A DNA stretch of 64,000 nucleotides from an uncultured Selenomonadales bacterium (lineage in GTDB: Bacteria > Bacillota > Negativicutes > DSM-1736 > Dendrosporobacteraceae), in assembly GCA_946407015.1 (NCBI GenBank), contig CAMJML010000005.1, positions 1-64,000 on the forward strand, written 5' to 3'. Of the stretch, positions 25,676-33,957 are shown piece after piece (the first letter of the stretch is position 1; the number at the start of each line of letters is the position of its first letter). The notes beneath the pieces were generated by a model. The model was given only the letters and a program-made list of their open reading frames with translations. It was not told where the DNA came from and did no database searches. The position numbers were made by a program, and so were the translations under genes.

Positions 25676-26314
25676 ATGAATACGGCTAAGCTTAAAGAAG
25701 CCGAAGAAAAATTTCTCATGCGATTTCCCGGTGGTTTTTCACATCCTCAGATGATTGAATTAGCGAAAAAGCATAAGGTTGAAAAAATGAAGCAGTTGGC
25801 ACAGACATGCTTTGCAATCGAGAAGTTTGAAAAATCTAGCGACATTATAATCTCCATGGGGAAAATCGTCAGCCAATCTTCTTTGGTTTCAATTTTTGAA
25901 AAGCCAAAGTTTAGAGATTGGCTGAAAGTATTGAGTGACGGAGAAAAAGACCACTTAACTCGTGGTCTTAAAGAATACTTGCATGGAAATCAGGCCTTTG
26001 GCTTTAGGGTGATGACAGAACTGCTTCAAGAGTACAAGCTGGCAAAATGGCCGCTATTAACAGTCTACCCGATATATTACCGACCTGAAGTGGAAGTTTT
26101 CGTTAAACCGACTACAGTGAAAGGCATCATAGAGTATTTTGAATTGACGGGGCTTAAATATAGCTCCAAGCCAAACTTTGAGTTTTATCAGACGTTTCGC
26201 GAGCAAATCAGGCAGATGAAACAGGCAGTTGATGTTTCGTTGCAAATTGATAATGCTGCTTTTTGCGGGTTTCTTTTGATGACGATGGGAGAACGAGTTA
26301 TAAGTAAGAATTAG
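25676..26314 (+). CDS. Unrecognised cytoplasmic protein
   Basis: 212 aa; AAGGAG before ATG 25676. No signal peptide or membrane helix. Mostly helical, with LMRFPGGFSHPQMIELAKKH near the start and YPIYYRPEVEVFVKPTTVKG in the middle. I have the impression of a conserved family but cannot name it. It is probably co-transcribed with the VOC gene. Confidence 0.6.
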   Translation: MNTAKLKEAEEKFLMRFPGGFSHPQMIELAKKHKVEKMKQLAQTCFAIEKFEKSSDIIISMGKIVSQSSLVSIFEKPKFRDWLKVLSDGEKDHLTRGLKEYLHGNQAFGFRVMTELLQEYKLAKWPLLTVYPIYYRPEVEVFVKPTTVKGIIEYFELTGLKYSSKPNFEFYQTFREQIRQMKQAVDVSLQIDNAAFCGFLLMTMGERVISKN

Positions 26315-26426
26315 TTAGTGTGTTTTGTTACGAAGCTCTAAATTAGAGATTATTCATGGTTGGCCATTCGATATTCTAGATCAAATTTTAATTATGTTAA
26401 GCATATCACATGCATTCTCAAAATAA

Positions 26427-27308
26427 TCAACTGCTCTTTTCACAGGCAGACATCTTCTTACTCTTAAGTATCTCTCCAATATAGGTTGAGCCCAATATAA
26501 GAATCCCCCCAACAATTTGAAGCATTGTCAACTGTTCTCCAATAACAAGCACACTAAATAAAATACCGAACAGAGGCTCCAGGTAGCTGTAGGCTACCAA
26601 TTCTACTGATTGCATTTGCGTAGAGAGGGAGAAGAATAAGGTATAGGCTAAGCCAGTATGTAGTACACCCAACAGAAGCGTATAAATAATCGCTCTAATA
26701 TCTAAGGTTACAACCGTTAAAATATTACCCTCAGCCAATACAAACGGCAGTAAAACGATCATTGCAGTAAATATTTGTGCAAACGTAGCTGTTTGATTAT
26801 CTACTCTGGTTTTAATGCCTCGGTTGATCAGAACAATAGCTGCATAAAGCATCCCTGAGATAGCGCTAAGCGCCATCCCCATGTATCCGTATCCTTCTAA
26901 CAAGTTGTTGCTGACAATCAAAGAGAGGCCCAGAAATGAAGTGGCAATTACAGTGATCTGAATCTTTGAAATACTCTCCTTTAATATCAAGGGGGCAGCT
27001 ATCATTACATAGACAGGACACATGTTATAGATGATTACGGCAGACGAAATACTAGTGTGTTTAAACCCATAGAACAAAGTTAACCAGCCAAATCCCAGCA
27101 GCACACCTGAGATCAGATACGGTTTTAAAAGTACTAAGTTTATTTTTTTTGAATCGCGCTTTTTTATTTTCAATACAGTGAAAAGAACCGGTAGCGCAAT
27201 TAATGCGCGAAGAAAAGCTAAGTTTAAAGCGGACAAGGGGATAGATCTTGTAAATACACCTAAGCTCCCCCAGATAATCATGACAAGCACTAATTTAATT
27301 TTGTTCAT
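26427..27308 (-). CDS. EamA-family (DMT) transporter
   Basis: 293 aa with ten hydrophobic helices in two halves, typical of EamA/drug-metabolite transporters: VMIIWGSLGVFTRSIPLSAL at the start, GLGW-like helix 4 and the second half with YSYLEPLFGILFSVLVIGEQ, the standard 'EP' signature near the end. Exports a small metabolite or drug; the substrate is not known. AAGGAG precedes ATG 27308. Confidence 0.88.
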   Translation of the reverse strand: MNKIKLVLVMIIWGSLGVFTRSIPLSALNLAFLRALIALPVLFTVLKIKKRDSKKINLVLLKPYLISGVLLGFGWLTLFYGFKHTSISSAVIIYNMCPVYVMIAAPLILKESISKIQITVIATSFLGLSLIVSNNLLEGYGYMGMALSAISGMLYAAIVLINRGIKTRVDNQTATFAQIFTAMIVLLPFVLAEGNILTVVTLDIRAIIYTLLLGVLHTGLAYTLFFSLSTQMQSVELVAYSYLEPLFGILFSVLVIGEQLTMLQIVGGILILGSTYIGEILKSKKMSACEKSS

Positions 27309-28058
27309 ATAAAAACTCCTTATCTTTTTACTAAACTTAGATTAGCAGAAGAATAAGGAGTCGTCTTGTATAAAATTGACTCTAAGTACTTAATTAATTT
27401 ATGTAAGTTGCTGGTGTCGTTCCTTTCAGCTTCTACAACGACATACTGTTTTAGGAGGGCAATATAAAAGATTATTATATCTTTATTGGGGTTTGCTTAT
27501 AACGCTCGTCGATCCTCAACAAAACCATTCGTATAAATAAATGCAGATCAAGCACGCTAAAGATACGAGAGCCGCATTTGGTTAGTATCGAAAAATCAAT
27601 ACTACCGGTCATTCATACAGCGGCCTTATTATAAGAATGATGAAGAGGACGTAAGAGAGCAGTATGGTGATTTTGCCAAAACGAACGATGTAGCGGTAGG
27701 GGGTTATTCATGGCCTACATACTTTAGATGGCCTATAACCACTTTCCACAGCTTCGCTTCGACTGTCAAAATAGACTTTGTTCCGATCGGCCATTCGATA
27801 AACATAATTACAGTTAGAATAGTGGAAGATTCCTGAGTTAGCTTTTGCCTATGTACGTGTTACTAAATGAGTGAGGGGTTGCCTGAACTAATTGATCTCC
27901 GGCGTAATCGTCCGGATTGCAATAGGGGAAGCGGTTACCGTTGGTGTGGAAGCTAGTACATGCAAAGCTGAATAAAACTGCGAATGCTAGTAGGTAGGAG
28001 TGTTAGATAAGACTTTTTTGAGGTTGATCATGGCTTATCACTCCGTGATTTTAAAAAT
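27309..28058. other. 750-bp region without an intact gene
   Basis: The only coding-like signal is an open frame on the plus strand from 27561 to TGA 27834-27836 (RYESRIWLVSKNQYYRSF ... GGYSWPTYFRWPI) with no start codon, which looks like the relic of a larger gene. I see no RNA motif or repeat. Confidence 0.4.
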
Positions 28059-28604
28059 CTAATACAACTGTTTGAAAGACTCGAGTATCATAAAGAACTC
28101 TGGAAATGCTTTAGCTGACTTATCTACTGGGGCCTCACAGTAAAAGAGATACAGTTTACTATTGATTAAATAAGTTGCAGTGACACAGTCTACTTTGGCT
28201 TGCTTTTCACGATAGGTAACTAAAATTACTTTGTTGTCACCTAAAGTAGTAATTTTAGAAGAAAGAAATTCATATTTATCTTTATTTTCTTTAACTCTTT
28301 TGACGGCTGTTTTATGGAAGTTTTCAAGAACGTCTTGCGGTGCGTCATTTAGGTTTAAAGCTACATTTCCCAGTGTCTCGCTAATCTGCAAAGCCAAGGT
28401 ACCGTTATTTGGATTATTCTCACGTGCTCCAATTAATACGAGCTGCTGATCGTCTACTTGTTTAAATACCCAGTTATCAGGGAGAACTAATTTGAAGTTG
28501 TGATTATAATTGGAATAATTAGCAGCATGTACCGTTGGCTGTGATAAAAATGAAATAACGCCAAGAGTAAATAAAGCTAGATACAAAACTCTTTTCGAAT
28601 TCAT
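28059..28604 (-). CDS. Hypothetical secreted protein (PsbP/DcrB-like pattern)
   Basis: 181 aa; GGAGG before ATG 28604. Signal peptide (VLYLALFTLGVISFLSQPTVHA). The mature part, starting YNHNFKLVLPDNWVF and with alternating strands, resembles small PsbP/DcrB-type domains. Exported; role unknown. One of five short minus-strand genes from 28 to 30.7 kb, most of which encode exported proteins. Confidence 0.6.
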   Translation of the reverse strand: MNSKRVLYLALFTLGVISFLSQPTVHAANYSNYNHNFKLVLPDNWVFKQVDDQQLVLIGARENNPNNGTLALQISETLGNVALNLNDAPQDVLENFHKTAVKRVKENKDKYEFLSSKITTLGDNKVILVTYREKQAKVDCVTATYLINSKLYLFYCEAPVDKSAKAFPEFFMILESFKQLY

Positions 28605-28689
28605 TCGATTTACCTCCTAAGGTATAATTGGGGCTGTTTCTGTGAAGTAAGCATATATATAAGAATGTCGCCATGTGTTATACTTTGTA

Positions 28690-29112
28690 TCATCCTTTAG
28701 CCATAGAATCTTTCGTAGCTGGATGATGCTGAAATATATAAGTAACAATACTATAGATTACGGACCCTTTTTCTATTTTTCCCCATTGTGTTGGTTCATT
28801 AACATATCCAATCTGTTCTCTAGTAGTTGTGTCATAAACATAAGCTTCTTCAAAGCGGAATGTGCGGTCAGATGAGTTTACAACTACATAAAACATTCCT
28901 GTGCGATTAGTTGATTTATCATCAGTTACCATCCAAAACGCCATGTATTTGTTAAAGAACTTGATACTGTTCATATCTACACTATAGGAGATTTCATTTC
29001 TACTAATGACATATTGCCAGTCTGCATCTTTTTTGGATTTGTCTGCGAAGCATGTAGTGGTTGTTATAATGAATAATAGGAGGAAGGAAAAGATTAATTT
29101 GGATACTTTCAC
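28690..29112 (-). CDS. Hypothetical secreted protein (adhesin-E-like pattern)
   Basis: 140 aa with a signal peptide (LIFSFLLLFIITTTTCFA). The mature part (DWQYVISRNEISYSVDMNSI ... AFWMVTDD) has the short W..V/Y.D..SI layout of surface-adhesin-E-like domains, also seen in the gene at 30367-30630. GGGAGG upstream of ATG 29112. Function unknown. Confidence 0.55.
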   Translation of the reverse strand: MKVSKLIFSFLLLFIITTTTCFADKSKKDADWQYVISRNEISYSVDMNSIKFFNKYMAFWMVTDDKSTNRTGMFYVVVNSSDRTFRFEEAYVYDTTTREQIGYVNEPTQWGKIEKGSVIYSIVTYIFQHHPATKDSMAKG

Positions 29113-29239
29113 ATGATAGCCTCCCTATGAGTGAGTTTATATATCTATATAGCATCTTTGAAACATAAATTCACTAAAACTATAAATAAAACTCTAGTAT
29201 GAATCGCAGAGACGTGTGGCAAATGGCAGCTTTGGTTTT

Positions 29240-29440
29240 CTAGTTTTCTCGATAAAAAATTAGCATAATGATGTCCTTATCTGCAAATAGGGTCTCACCG
29301 GAGATATGCTTGTCAAATATCCATCCTTCCTTGCCATACTCATTTAGGATGTCCTCTAATCCATCTGCGTCAAGCCTACTAAGTCCGAAAGTGCTTTTCA
29401 TCTTTTTTTCAATAACTTTGTACTCACGTCTTTTTATCAT
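29240..29440 (-). CDS. DUF4177-like small protein
   Basis: 66 aa; AAGGAGG before ATG 29440. REYKVIEKK ... LEDILNEYGKEGWIFDKHI fits DUF4177 (YkvV ... LNexGxeGWE). Cytoplasmic; role unknown. Confidence 0.7.
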   Translation of the reverse strand: MIKRREYKVIEKKMKSTFGLSRLDADGLEDILNEYGKEGWIFDKHISGETLFADKDIIMLIFYREN

Positions 29441-29459
29441 AATAATCCTCCTTATAAAT

Positions 29460-29491
29460 AAGACACAGCTAATCTAGTGCTGTGTCTTTTG
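29460..29491. terminator. Hairpin AAGACACAGC / GCTGTGTCTT
   Basis: 10-bp stem with a 9-nt loop. A near-identical hairpin occurs at 30692-30724. On the minus strand it follows the gene at 29555-30265 and may end its transcript; the plus strand has the better T-run. Confidence 0.6.
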
Positions 29492-29554
29492 CTATGTTTA
29501 AGCTAAATTCTGTGCTCTCGAATAATCGTATTCAGTTTGCCTGAAGTTGTGGAA

Positions 29555-30265
29555 TTATTTCGGACTATTCTGCAGTGATTTCCATTCTTGATAAACATGA
29601 AACACATGAGATCTTTCGTCTTCATAATAAGGATAATAAGGATTTACAAAACCAGGTGGCTTTTGCTGTGAAACGCTAAGTACATACTGTACTACTTCAT
29701 CCTTTTGGACCGGCTGACGAGATATCATAATATATTCCCTGTCCTTATGCAGGTAGATAAACATTAATGAATTTTTCTCGTTCATTGTTGCGATTGAATC
29801 ATCTATCCATTTTTTTGATTCTTCTTTTGGCCAGTCTGGAAATAGAACTTCCAGCATCATATATAATAGGTTCAACTTTTCTTCAGAAGGTAAATTAAGG
29901 CTTTTATCTGATTGCTCATAGTTTGGTCCTTCGAGAGCAAATTGGATATGGGCTCTGTTTAAACATTGATTATCTTCTCCAGCTACACTAAGATGAACTT
30001 CTTTTTCAATTACTTTGTCATAAAAGCTATATGGAGTTGAAAAAGCAGTATAGTTAGTACCATGGAATGGATTATATTTTTGGCCTTCGTTTATCTGGTT
30101 AAATCTATATCCTCTAGCTTCAAATAAATCGAAAAAATCCTTTTTGTTAATAGGTAGGTATTTTTCATTCTTAATAGCAATAGGATCAATATGCATGTTT
30201 GATATATATTTTATTACTGTGTCACCTAGTGTCTTATCCTCAATATTACTTATTTTAGGTTCCAA
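29555..30265 (-). CDS. Unrecognised protein, possibly 5'-truncated
   Basis: The listed start is TTG 30265 without a ribosome binding site. The frame stays open upstream to about 30390 (reading NHIVFIIAPDKKIAETWSIA), overlapping the end of the next gene upstream, but no ATG or GTG occurs there. So this is either a gene with an unusual start or the C-terminal part of a truncated one. The visible 236 residues contain FFDLFEARGYRFNQINEGQ and a proline-rich NPYYPYYEDE tail; no motif recognised. Confidence 0.5.
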   Translation of the reverse strand: MEPKISNIEDKTLGDTVIKYISNMHIDPIAIKNEKYLPINKKDFFDLFEARGYRFNQINEGQKYNPFHGTNYTAFSTPYSFYDKVIEKEVHLSVAGEDNQCLNRAHIQFALEGPNYEQSDKSLNLPSEEKLNLLYMMLEVLFPDWPKEESKKWIDDSIATMNEKNSLMFIYLHKDREYIMISRQPVQKDEVVQYVLSVSQQKPPGFVNPYYPYYEDERSHVFHVYQEWKSLQNSPK

Positions 30266-30366
30266 AGGAGTATATGAATTAATTACATTGCCACTATTGG
30301 TATACGAAGCAATGCTCCAAGTTTCGGCTATTTTCTTATCCGGAGCTATAATGAAAACTATATGGT

Positions 30367-30630
30367 TTATTTTTCGTTTGCAGGCTCATATTGATTTGTT
30401 GAGAATTTCAATTCTTGAATAGCTTGTTTGTTCTCAAATATAAGCCAGGTATCATAATAAACGCGATTGTCTTCGTCTTTTGTAACAGTTATGGATGAAG
30501 TATCTAGATAGCAATTGGATTGACTAGTTGTCGCTATCAATACTAATTGGCCAGCTGCATATGTTTTTGAAATATCCATAATTCCAATACAGAGCATAAG
30601 CAAAAGTAAGATAAGAATTTTATTTTTCAT
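30367..30630 (-). CDS. Hypothetical small secreted protein
   Basis: AAAGGAG points to ATG 30630 (87 aa), MKNKILILLLLMLCIGIMDI being a signal peptide. The mature part (SNCYLDTSSITVTKDEDN ... YYDTWLIFENKQAIQEL) has the adhesin-E-like strand pattern seen in 28690-29112, so the two may be paralogues. Confidence 0.55.
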   Translation of the reverse strand: MKNKILILLLLMLCIGIMDISKTYAAGQLVLIATTSQSNCYLDTSSITVTKDEDNRVYYDTWLIFENKQAIQELKFSTNQYEPANEK

Positions 30631-30691
30631 TGTTGCTCCTTTAAATGTGTTTACCATACTATTTTGCGTCTACATTTGAAAAAACTATAAA

Positions 30692-30724
30692 TAAAGACAC
30701 AGCTACTCAAGTGCTGCGTCTTTT
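30692..30724. terminator. Hairpin AAGACACAGC / GCTGCGTCTT
   Basis: Second copy of the hairpin at 29460-29491 with one mismatch (G-U possible) and a run of T. Confidence 0.6.
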
Positions 30725-30842
30725 TCTACGTATAAGCCATATTCCGTGCTCCGAATAATCTCATTCTAAATACTGCGAATTCATCGATTACATTAAAATG
30801 CTCAGCAATCTCCCAGGTTCATATAGGTCGCTTTTTATAACA

Positions 30843-31160
30843 TCAAGTAAGTCCGTCTTCCGGGATCAAATAGTTAGCTGCCCATCTAATCGCTTTATAC
30901 TCAACCTTAGAAATCACCACTCGGGCTGAGTAGTGATAGAACTCCCGGTCCGGAATGCAATTCCCGACGCTTGTAAAATGGTGGCCCAATTCCTCGGCCA
31001 TAACGCAGCGCTTCTCTGCGAGTGTTTTTAAATGAGTGCTCAGGCCGATGATAGGAGAGGTACCGTCTAGTTGCATATAGATCCCCAGTAAAGGTTTTTG
31101 AAATGGATAATATTCAACAATAATTCCTTCTTGTGCTGCTAATGTAAGCATGTCCTCCAT
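30843..31160 (-). CDS. ImmA/IrrE-family metallopeptidase
   Basis: 105 aa. Contains MAEELGHHF, the H-E-x-x-H-like zinc site in the form E-E-L-G-H-H, and the following helix RWAANYLIPEDGL, both typical of ImmA. In ICE and phage modules ImmA cleaves the repressor to induce excision. It is next to the CI-like repressor (19 bp downstream of that gene), as expected. The first catalytic His is replaced in the H-E-x-x-H motif (A-E-E-L-G-H), so activity is uncertain. Confidence 0.75.
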   Translation of the reverse strand: MEDMLTLAAQEGIIVEYYPFQKPLLGIYMQLDGTSPIIGLSTHLKTLAEKRCVMAEELGHHFTSVGNCIPDREFYHYSARVVISKVEYKAIRWAANYLIPEDGLT

Positions 31161-31178
31161 GACAAAAGAATCCTCCGG

Positions 31179-31517
31179 TCAGTCGTATTTAATGCCATGT
31201 TTTTCGAATATGAATTTTTTGAAGTCCTCGATTGATTTTCGAGCTTCTTCGGGAAGTTGGCTAGTGGGATCGTCTATGCGGTGAGCGGCAACGGTGGTAG
31301 CTTTATGGCCTTTAGGATCATCGGTTCTTCCTAGAAGATAATCGGTGGTTACTTCGAAGAAATCGGCCATTTCAGAAGCTAAAATAATATCTGGGCGGCT
31401 ATTACCAGTTTCCCAACTGGAAACAGTTTGCTTTATAACATTAAATCTATTGCCAAACTCTGTTTGAGATAATTTTTTGCTTAAACGTAGCTCGCGTAAT
31501 CTATCTTTAAATTCCAC
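31179..31517 (-). CDS. CI-like phage repressor (XRE HTH)
   Basis: 112 aa from GTG 31517 with AAGGGAG 9 nt upstream. HTH at residues 2-56: FKDRLRELRLSKKLSQTEFG and VSSWETGNSRPD; then VTTDYLLGRTDDP and a short helical C-terminal part. No peptidase domain, as in ImmR-type repressors partnered with ImmA. It is divergent from the Cro-like gene across an operator-rich promoter region. Confidence 0.85.
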   Translation of the reverse strand: MEFKDRLRELRLSKKLSQTEFGNRFNVIKQTVSSWETGNSRPDIILASEMADFFEVTTDYLLGRTDDPKGHKATTVAAHRIDDPTSQLPEEARKSIEDFKKFIFEKHGIKYD

Positions 31518-31546
31518 ACTTATCAACTCCCTTATATTTATTATAA

Positions 31547-31653
31547 GTCCAAAAATACTGGACGCAATCAAGTCCAAAATATTTTGACAAAAAGTATTGG
31601 CAGTATAAAAATATTGGACTAAAATAAAAGCGTGAAGTCCGATAAAATTAGAC
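31547..31653. promoter_or_regulatory. Immunity operators: three 17-bp palindromes
   Basis: GTCCAAAAATACTGGAC (31547-31563), GTCCAAAATATTTTGAC (31572-31588) and GTCCGATAAAATTAGAC (31637-31653), all 17 bp with GTCC/GGAC-type ends. A -35-like TTGACA (31584-31589) overlaps the second. They lie between the divergent repressor and Cro-like genes, so they are the expected sites for these two proteins. Confidence 0.75.
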
Positions 31654-31668
31654 AAAGGTGGTGATTAA

Positions 31669-32004
31669 ATGAATGTAAGATATCGGGAGGTACGTTTAGA
31701 AAAGGGGTTAACCTTGGAGAAAGCAGCTGGCTTTCTTGGTAAATCAAAGCAGTGGTTATCTGAGGTTGAACGAGGAAACATAGCTTTAAGTTATGAGGAT
31801 TCAGTAGTACTTGCAAAAGCATATGATGGAACACCGGATATTTTTTTTCATAAAAAGTCCAAAAAAATTAGACAAAATCCGAGGCACGATAAAATCCAAC
31901 CGACACAGCATAAGGGGCGCATTAATGGCCAATTAGCAGCTCTAATTGAGGCTTTAAAGCAAAAATGTTTCACGTGGAAATTATTTCCAGGAAATAGATT
32001 GTAA
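31669..32004 (+). CDS. Cro-like XRE HTH protein
   Basis: 111 aa; GGTGGTG before ATG 31669. HTH: YREVRLEKGLTLEKAAGFLG followed by KSKQWLSEVERGN (residues 5-37). The C-terminus is basic and unstructured. A fourth operator-like palindrome lies inside the gene at 31857-31873. The first gene of the rightward early operon. Confidence 0.8.
   Translation: MNVRYREVRLEKGLTLEKAAGFLGKSKQWLSEVERGNIALSYEDSVVLAKAYDGTPDIFFHKKSKKIRQNPRHDKIQPTQHKGRINGQLAALIEALKQKCFTWKLFPGNRL
31857..31873. promoter_or_regulatory. Fourth operator-like palindrome, inside the Cro-like gene
   Basis: GTCCAAAAAAATTAGAC fits the same 17-bp pattern as the three intergenic sites. Confidence 0.55.
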
Positions 32005-32098
32005 AAATAAGGCCAAATGGCTGAGGAGGTGACCACACTTGCAAAATTCTAGGGCCGTCCACATGAATCACTCGCATATAAATAGCCGAGGTGATTGT

Positions 32099-32305
32099 AT
32101 GGAGCGTAAATATGATGCAACATACCGATTTCCCGGTAGTAAAGGTGTGGTTCACGTGGTTGCTCCACCGCCGATGACAGAGGAAGAGGTCAACAATGTC
32201 TTACGTGAATATGATAAGGCTTTCTGGGCGGCTTGGAAGTCTCTGTCGACCGAACAAAAACTCAAAATCAATGCGAGGTGTGAAGATGCGAGTCAATCAA
32301 AATAG
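32099..32305 (+). CDS. Small phage-type hypothetical protein
   Basis: 68 aa; GAGGTGAT before ATG 32099 is better than the upstream start. MERKYDATYRFPGSKGVVHV and then an acidic helix (EEEVNNVLREYDKAFWAAW). Similar short proteins occur in early operons of Firmicute prophages; function unknown. Confidence 0.6.
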   Translation: MERKYDATYRFPGSKGVVHVVAPPPMTEEEVNNVLREYDKAFWAAWKSLSTEQKLKINARCEDASQSK

Positions 32306-32318
32306 GGAGGTGCCAGTT

Positions 32319-32444
32319 ATGCAGGTTAAGCGGAATTCTGTAATAAGATTGCTGCCAAAGAAAGAACCGCTTGAGCATGTAGATTCTGACAAGTGGATTT
32401 ACATTCTAATGATCATCGTCCTGGTGATTGTGAATGTTATCTAA
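32319..32444 (+). CDS. 41-aa single-pass membrane protein
   Basis: GGGAGG (32305-32310) serves ATG 32319. MQVKRNSVIRLLPKKEPLEH, then WIYILMIIVLVIVNVI: a basic N-terminus and one membrane helix at the C-terminus. Overlooked by size cut-offs. Phage early region. Confidence 0.55.
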   Translation: MQVKRNSVIRLLPKKEPLEHVDSDKWIYILMIIVLVIVNVI

Positions 32445-32569
32445 AAGAAAAGCCCATCCTTGCGGACAGGCTGAAATGGGGAGAGAGGTACCGAACCTCG
32501 TTGATTTTAGTTTATAGGGAGGTGATGTCGGTTTAAAGTGGTTGATTCCGATAGAAACGAGGTGAAACG

Positions 32570-33034
32570 ATGGTAGGAGAAATGATTCGATTAGCGATTG
32601 CAAGCAGTGGCAAACCAACCAAAGAGGTTGCAAGAGATTGGAATTACTCTGATGATGCATTATATGCAGCCATGAATGATGCAAGACCGATACCGCGGCA
32701 AGCCCGATCTAAACTTGCAAAGCTAAACCTCTTGGGATGCATGGCTGTAGCTGCAGAAGCCACAGGGATTATAAAGCTGTTTGGTTATCTAAAAGTGGAC
32801 AGGCATATTCAAAACATCCTGCAGTTAGTTCTCAAAGAAGGGCGGGAGGCTGATGAAGCGATCAAGGCATTACCTCAGATCCTTATCAACAAGAACAACC
32901 CGAGCGATCTAACTGACGATGACCGGCGCGTGCTTCTGGTAGCGGGCAAGGAGATCAGCGACCGCATTAACAGTGACTTTAATTTACTCGCTGAGATTGA
33001 TGCCAAGTATGACTTAAACCTCATGAGTACATAG
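32570..33034 (+). CDS. CII-like phage regulatory protein
   Basis: 154 aa. N-terminal MIRLAIASSGKPTKEVARDW and YSDDALYAAMNDARPIP fit the phage regulatory CII/CP76-type HTH; then a helical region ending with KEISDRINSDFNLLAEIDAK. Expected to regulate the phage early-to-late switch. Sits in the rightward operon after the Cro-like gene. Confidence 0.65.
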   Translation: MVGEMIRLAIASSGKPTKEVARDWNYSDDALYAAMNDARPIPRQARSKLAKLNLLGCMAVAAEATGIIKLFGYLKVDRHIQNILQLVLKEGREADEAIKALPQILINKNNPSDLTDDDRRVLLVAGKEISDRINSDFNLLAEIDAKYDLNLMST

Positions 33035-33040
33035 CAAAGG

Positions 33041-33078
33041 AAAAAGCCGCCTGCTTGGTGGAGCAGACAGCTTTTAAA
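33041..33078 (+). terminator. Terminator-like hairpin
   Basis: AAGCCGCCTGCT ... AGCAGACAGCTT followed by TTAAAA; imperfect stem after the CII-like gene. Confidence 0.5.
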
Positions 33079-33149
33079 AATAAAACATAAATCAGCTTAC
33101 TTTCAGTATATCAATTTGAGAACTGGAAGTCAATTGGAGGGCTTTAAGG

Positions 33150-33461
33150 ATGATTAATTGCAGTAATTATCGTATTGGGGCGTGCATGCAGGGTACTTGC
33201 CTGAATGACAGGCCAGAGTGCTGCATGGAGTGCAATTTAGTAGATTGTTGTCCGGATCGTGATTGCAGTGGTCCCGACAAACAAACAAGATATGCTGCCG
33301 GCTATAATAGTGCGGCCGAATATGATTGGTCCGTGATTCCACTTCAGGAAGCTATTAAACGGATAGATGCCTACAAGACTATGGCCATCAAATATCGCAA
33401 TGAGTTTTATGCTGGCATCGCCCAGGGCGGGTGGGATTTGTTACTTCGAAGGGGAGTGTGA
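33150..33461 (+). CDS. Cysteine-rich phage protein
   Basis: 103 aa; TGGAGGG upstream. The N-terminal 42 residues have ten Cys (including CMQGTCLNDRPECCMECN and CCPDRDC), suggesting a zinc-binding or Fe-S-binding domain; the rest is helical. First of three short genes with cysteine pairs. Function unknown. Confidence 0.6.
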   Translation: MINCSNYRIGACMQGTCLNDRPECCMECNLVDCCPDRDCSGPDKQTRYAAGYNSAAEYDWSVIPLQEAIKRIDAYKTMAIKYRNEFYAGIAQGGWDLLLRRGV

Positions 33462-33465
33462 GCGT

Positions 33466-33606
33466 ATGAGACCCATTGAGCTGAAAATCAAATGTGATGA
33501 GTGCGGCAAGATCGGAAAGCAAGTGAAGGATTACGGTTTGATTATTGAATTTAGCTGCACCTGCGGACATAGACGGATAAGCATTAAGCCCAAGGTGAAG
33601 AGGTGA
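33466..33606 (+). CDS. Small zinc-ribbon-like protein
   Basis: 46 aa; GGGGAG at 33451-33456. Two cysteine pairs: KIKCDECGKIG and EFSCTCGHR, a zinc-ribbon-like arrangement. Starts 5 bp after the preceding gene. Confidence 0.6.
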   Translation: MRPIELKIKCDECGKIGKQVKDYGLIIEFSCTCGHRRISIKPKVKR

Positions 33607-33610
33607 GGTC

Positions 33611-33754
33611 ATGGCCAGTCTAAAACGTTGCACCTGCTGTGGTGACTTAGAAGATAAAGACCTGTTTGAATACAGTCTGGAACGGCAGGAGAACATTTGC
33701 GGTTACTGTGCTGAAGATGAACGAGATAAGAAAAAGGAGCGTGCTGCTGCATGA
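33611..33754 (+). CDS. Small zinc-finger-like protein
   Basis: 47 aa; GAGGTGAGGTC before ATG 33611. RCTCCGDLEDKDLFEYS ... ICGYCAEDERDKKKERAAA: CxCC ... CxxC, a treble-clef-like or zinc-ribbon-like pattern with a charged tail. Its stop overlaps the next ATG. Confidence 0.6.
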   Translation: MASLKRCTCCGDLEDKDLFEYSLERQENICGYCAEDERDKKKERAAA

Positions 33755-33843
33755 GTGTACAAGCTATAAAACTAGTTAATAAGGCTTTACTCGGCGTTAT
33801 GGTGGGCTGCAGACAATACGAGAACTCATGGAGGATTTCTTAA
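33751..33843 (+). CDS. Possible 30-aa ORF, probably truncated
   Basis: ATG overlaps the previous stop (ATGA); product MSVQAIKLVNKALLGVMVGC, then stops after 30 codons. The codons downstream continue to look like phage coding sequence in other frames, so this may be a frameshifted gene. Confidence 0.25.
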   Translation: MSVQAIKLVNKALLGVMVGCRQYENSWRIS

Positions 33844-33957
33844 AGAAAACCGAAGTGATCGATGATGGCGCTATATTTTAGAAAGCTGGTGCGTAGTTTG
33901 TGAAGAACGAGCCTTAAACAAAGAACAGCGCGGTTAGCACTGTTCTGGCAGTGGTAT

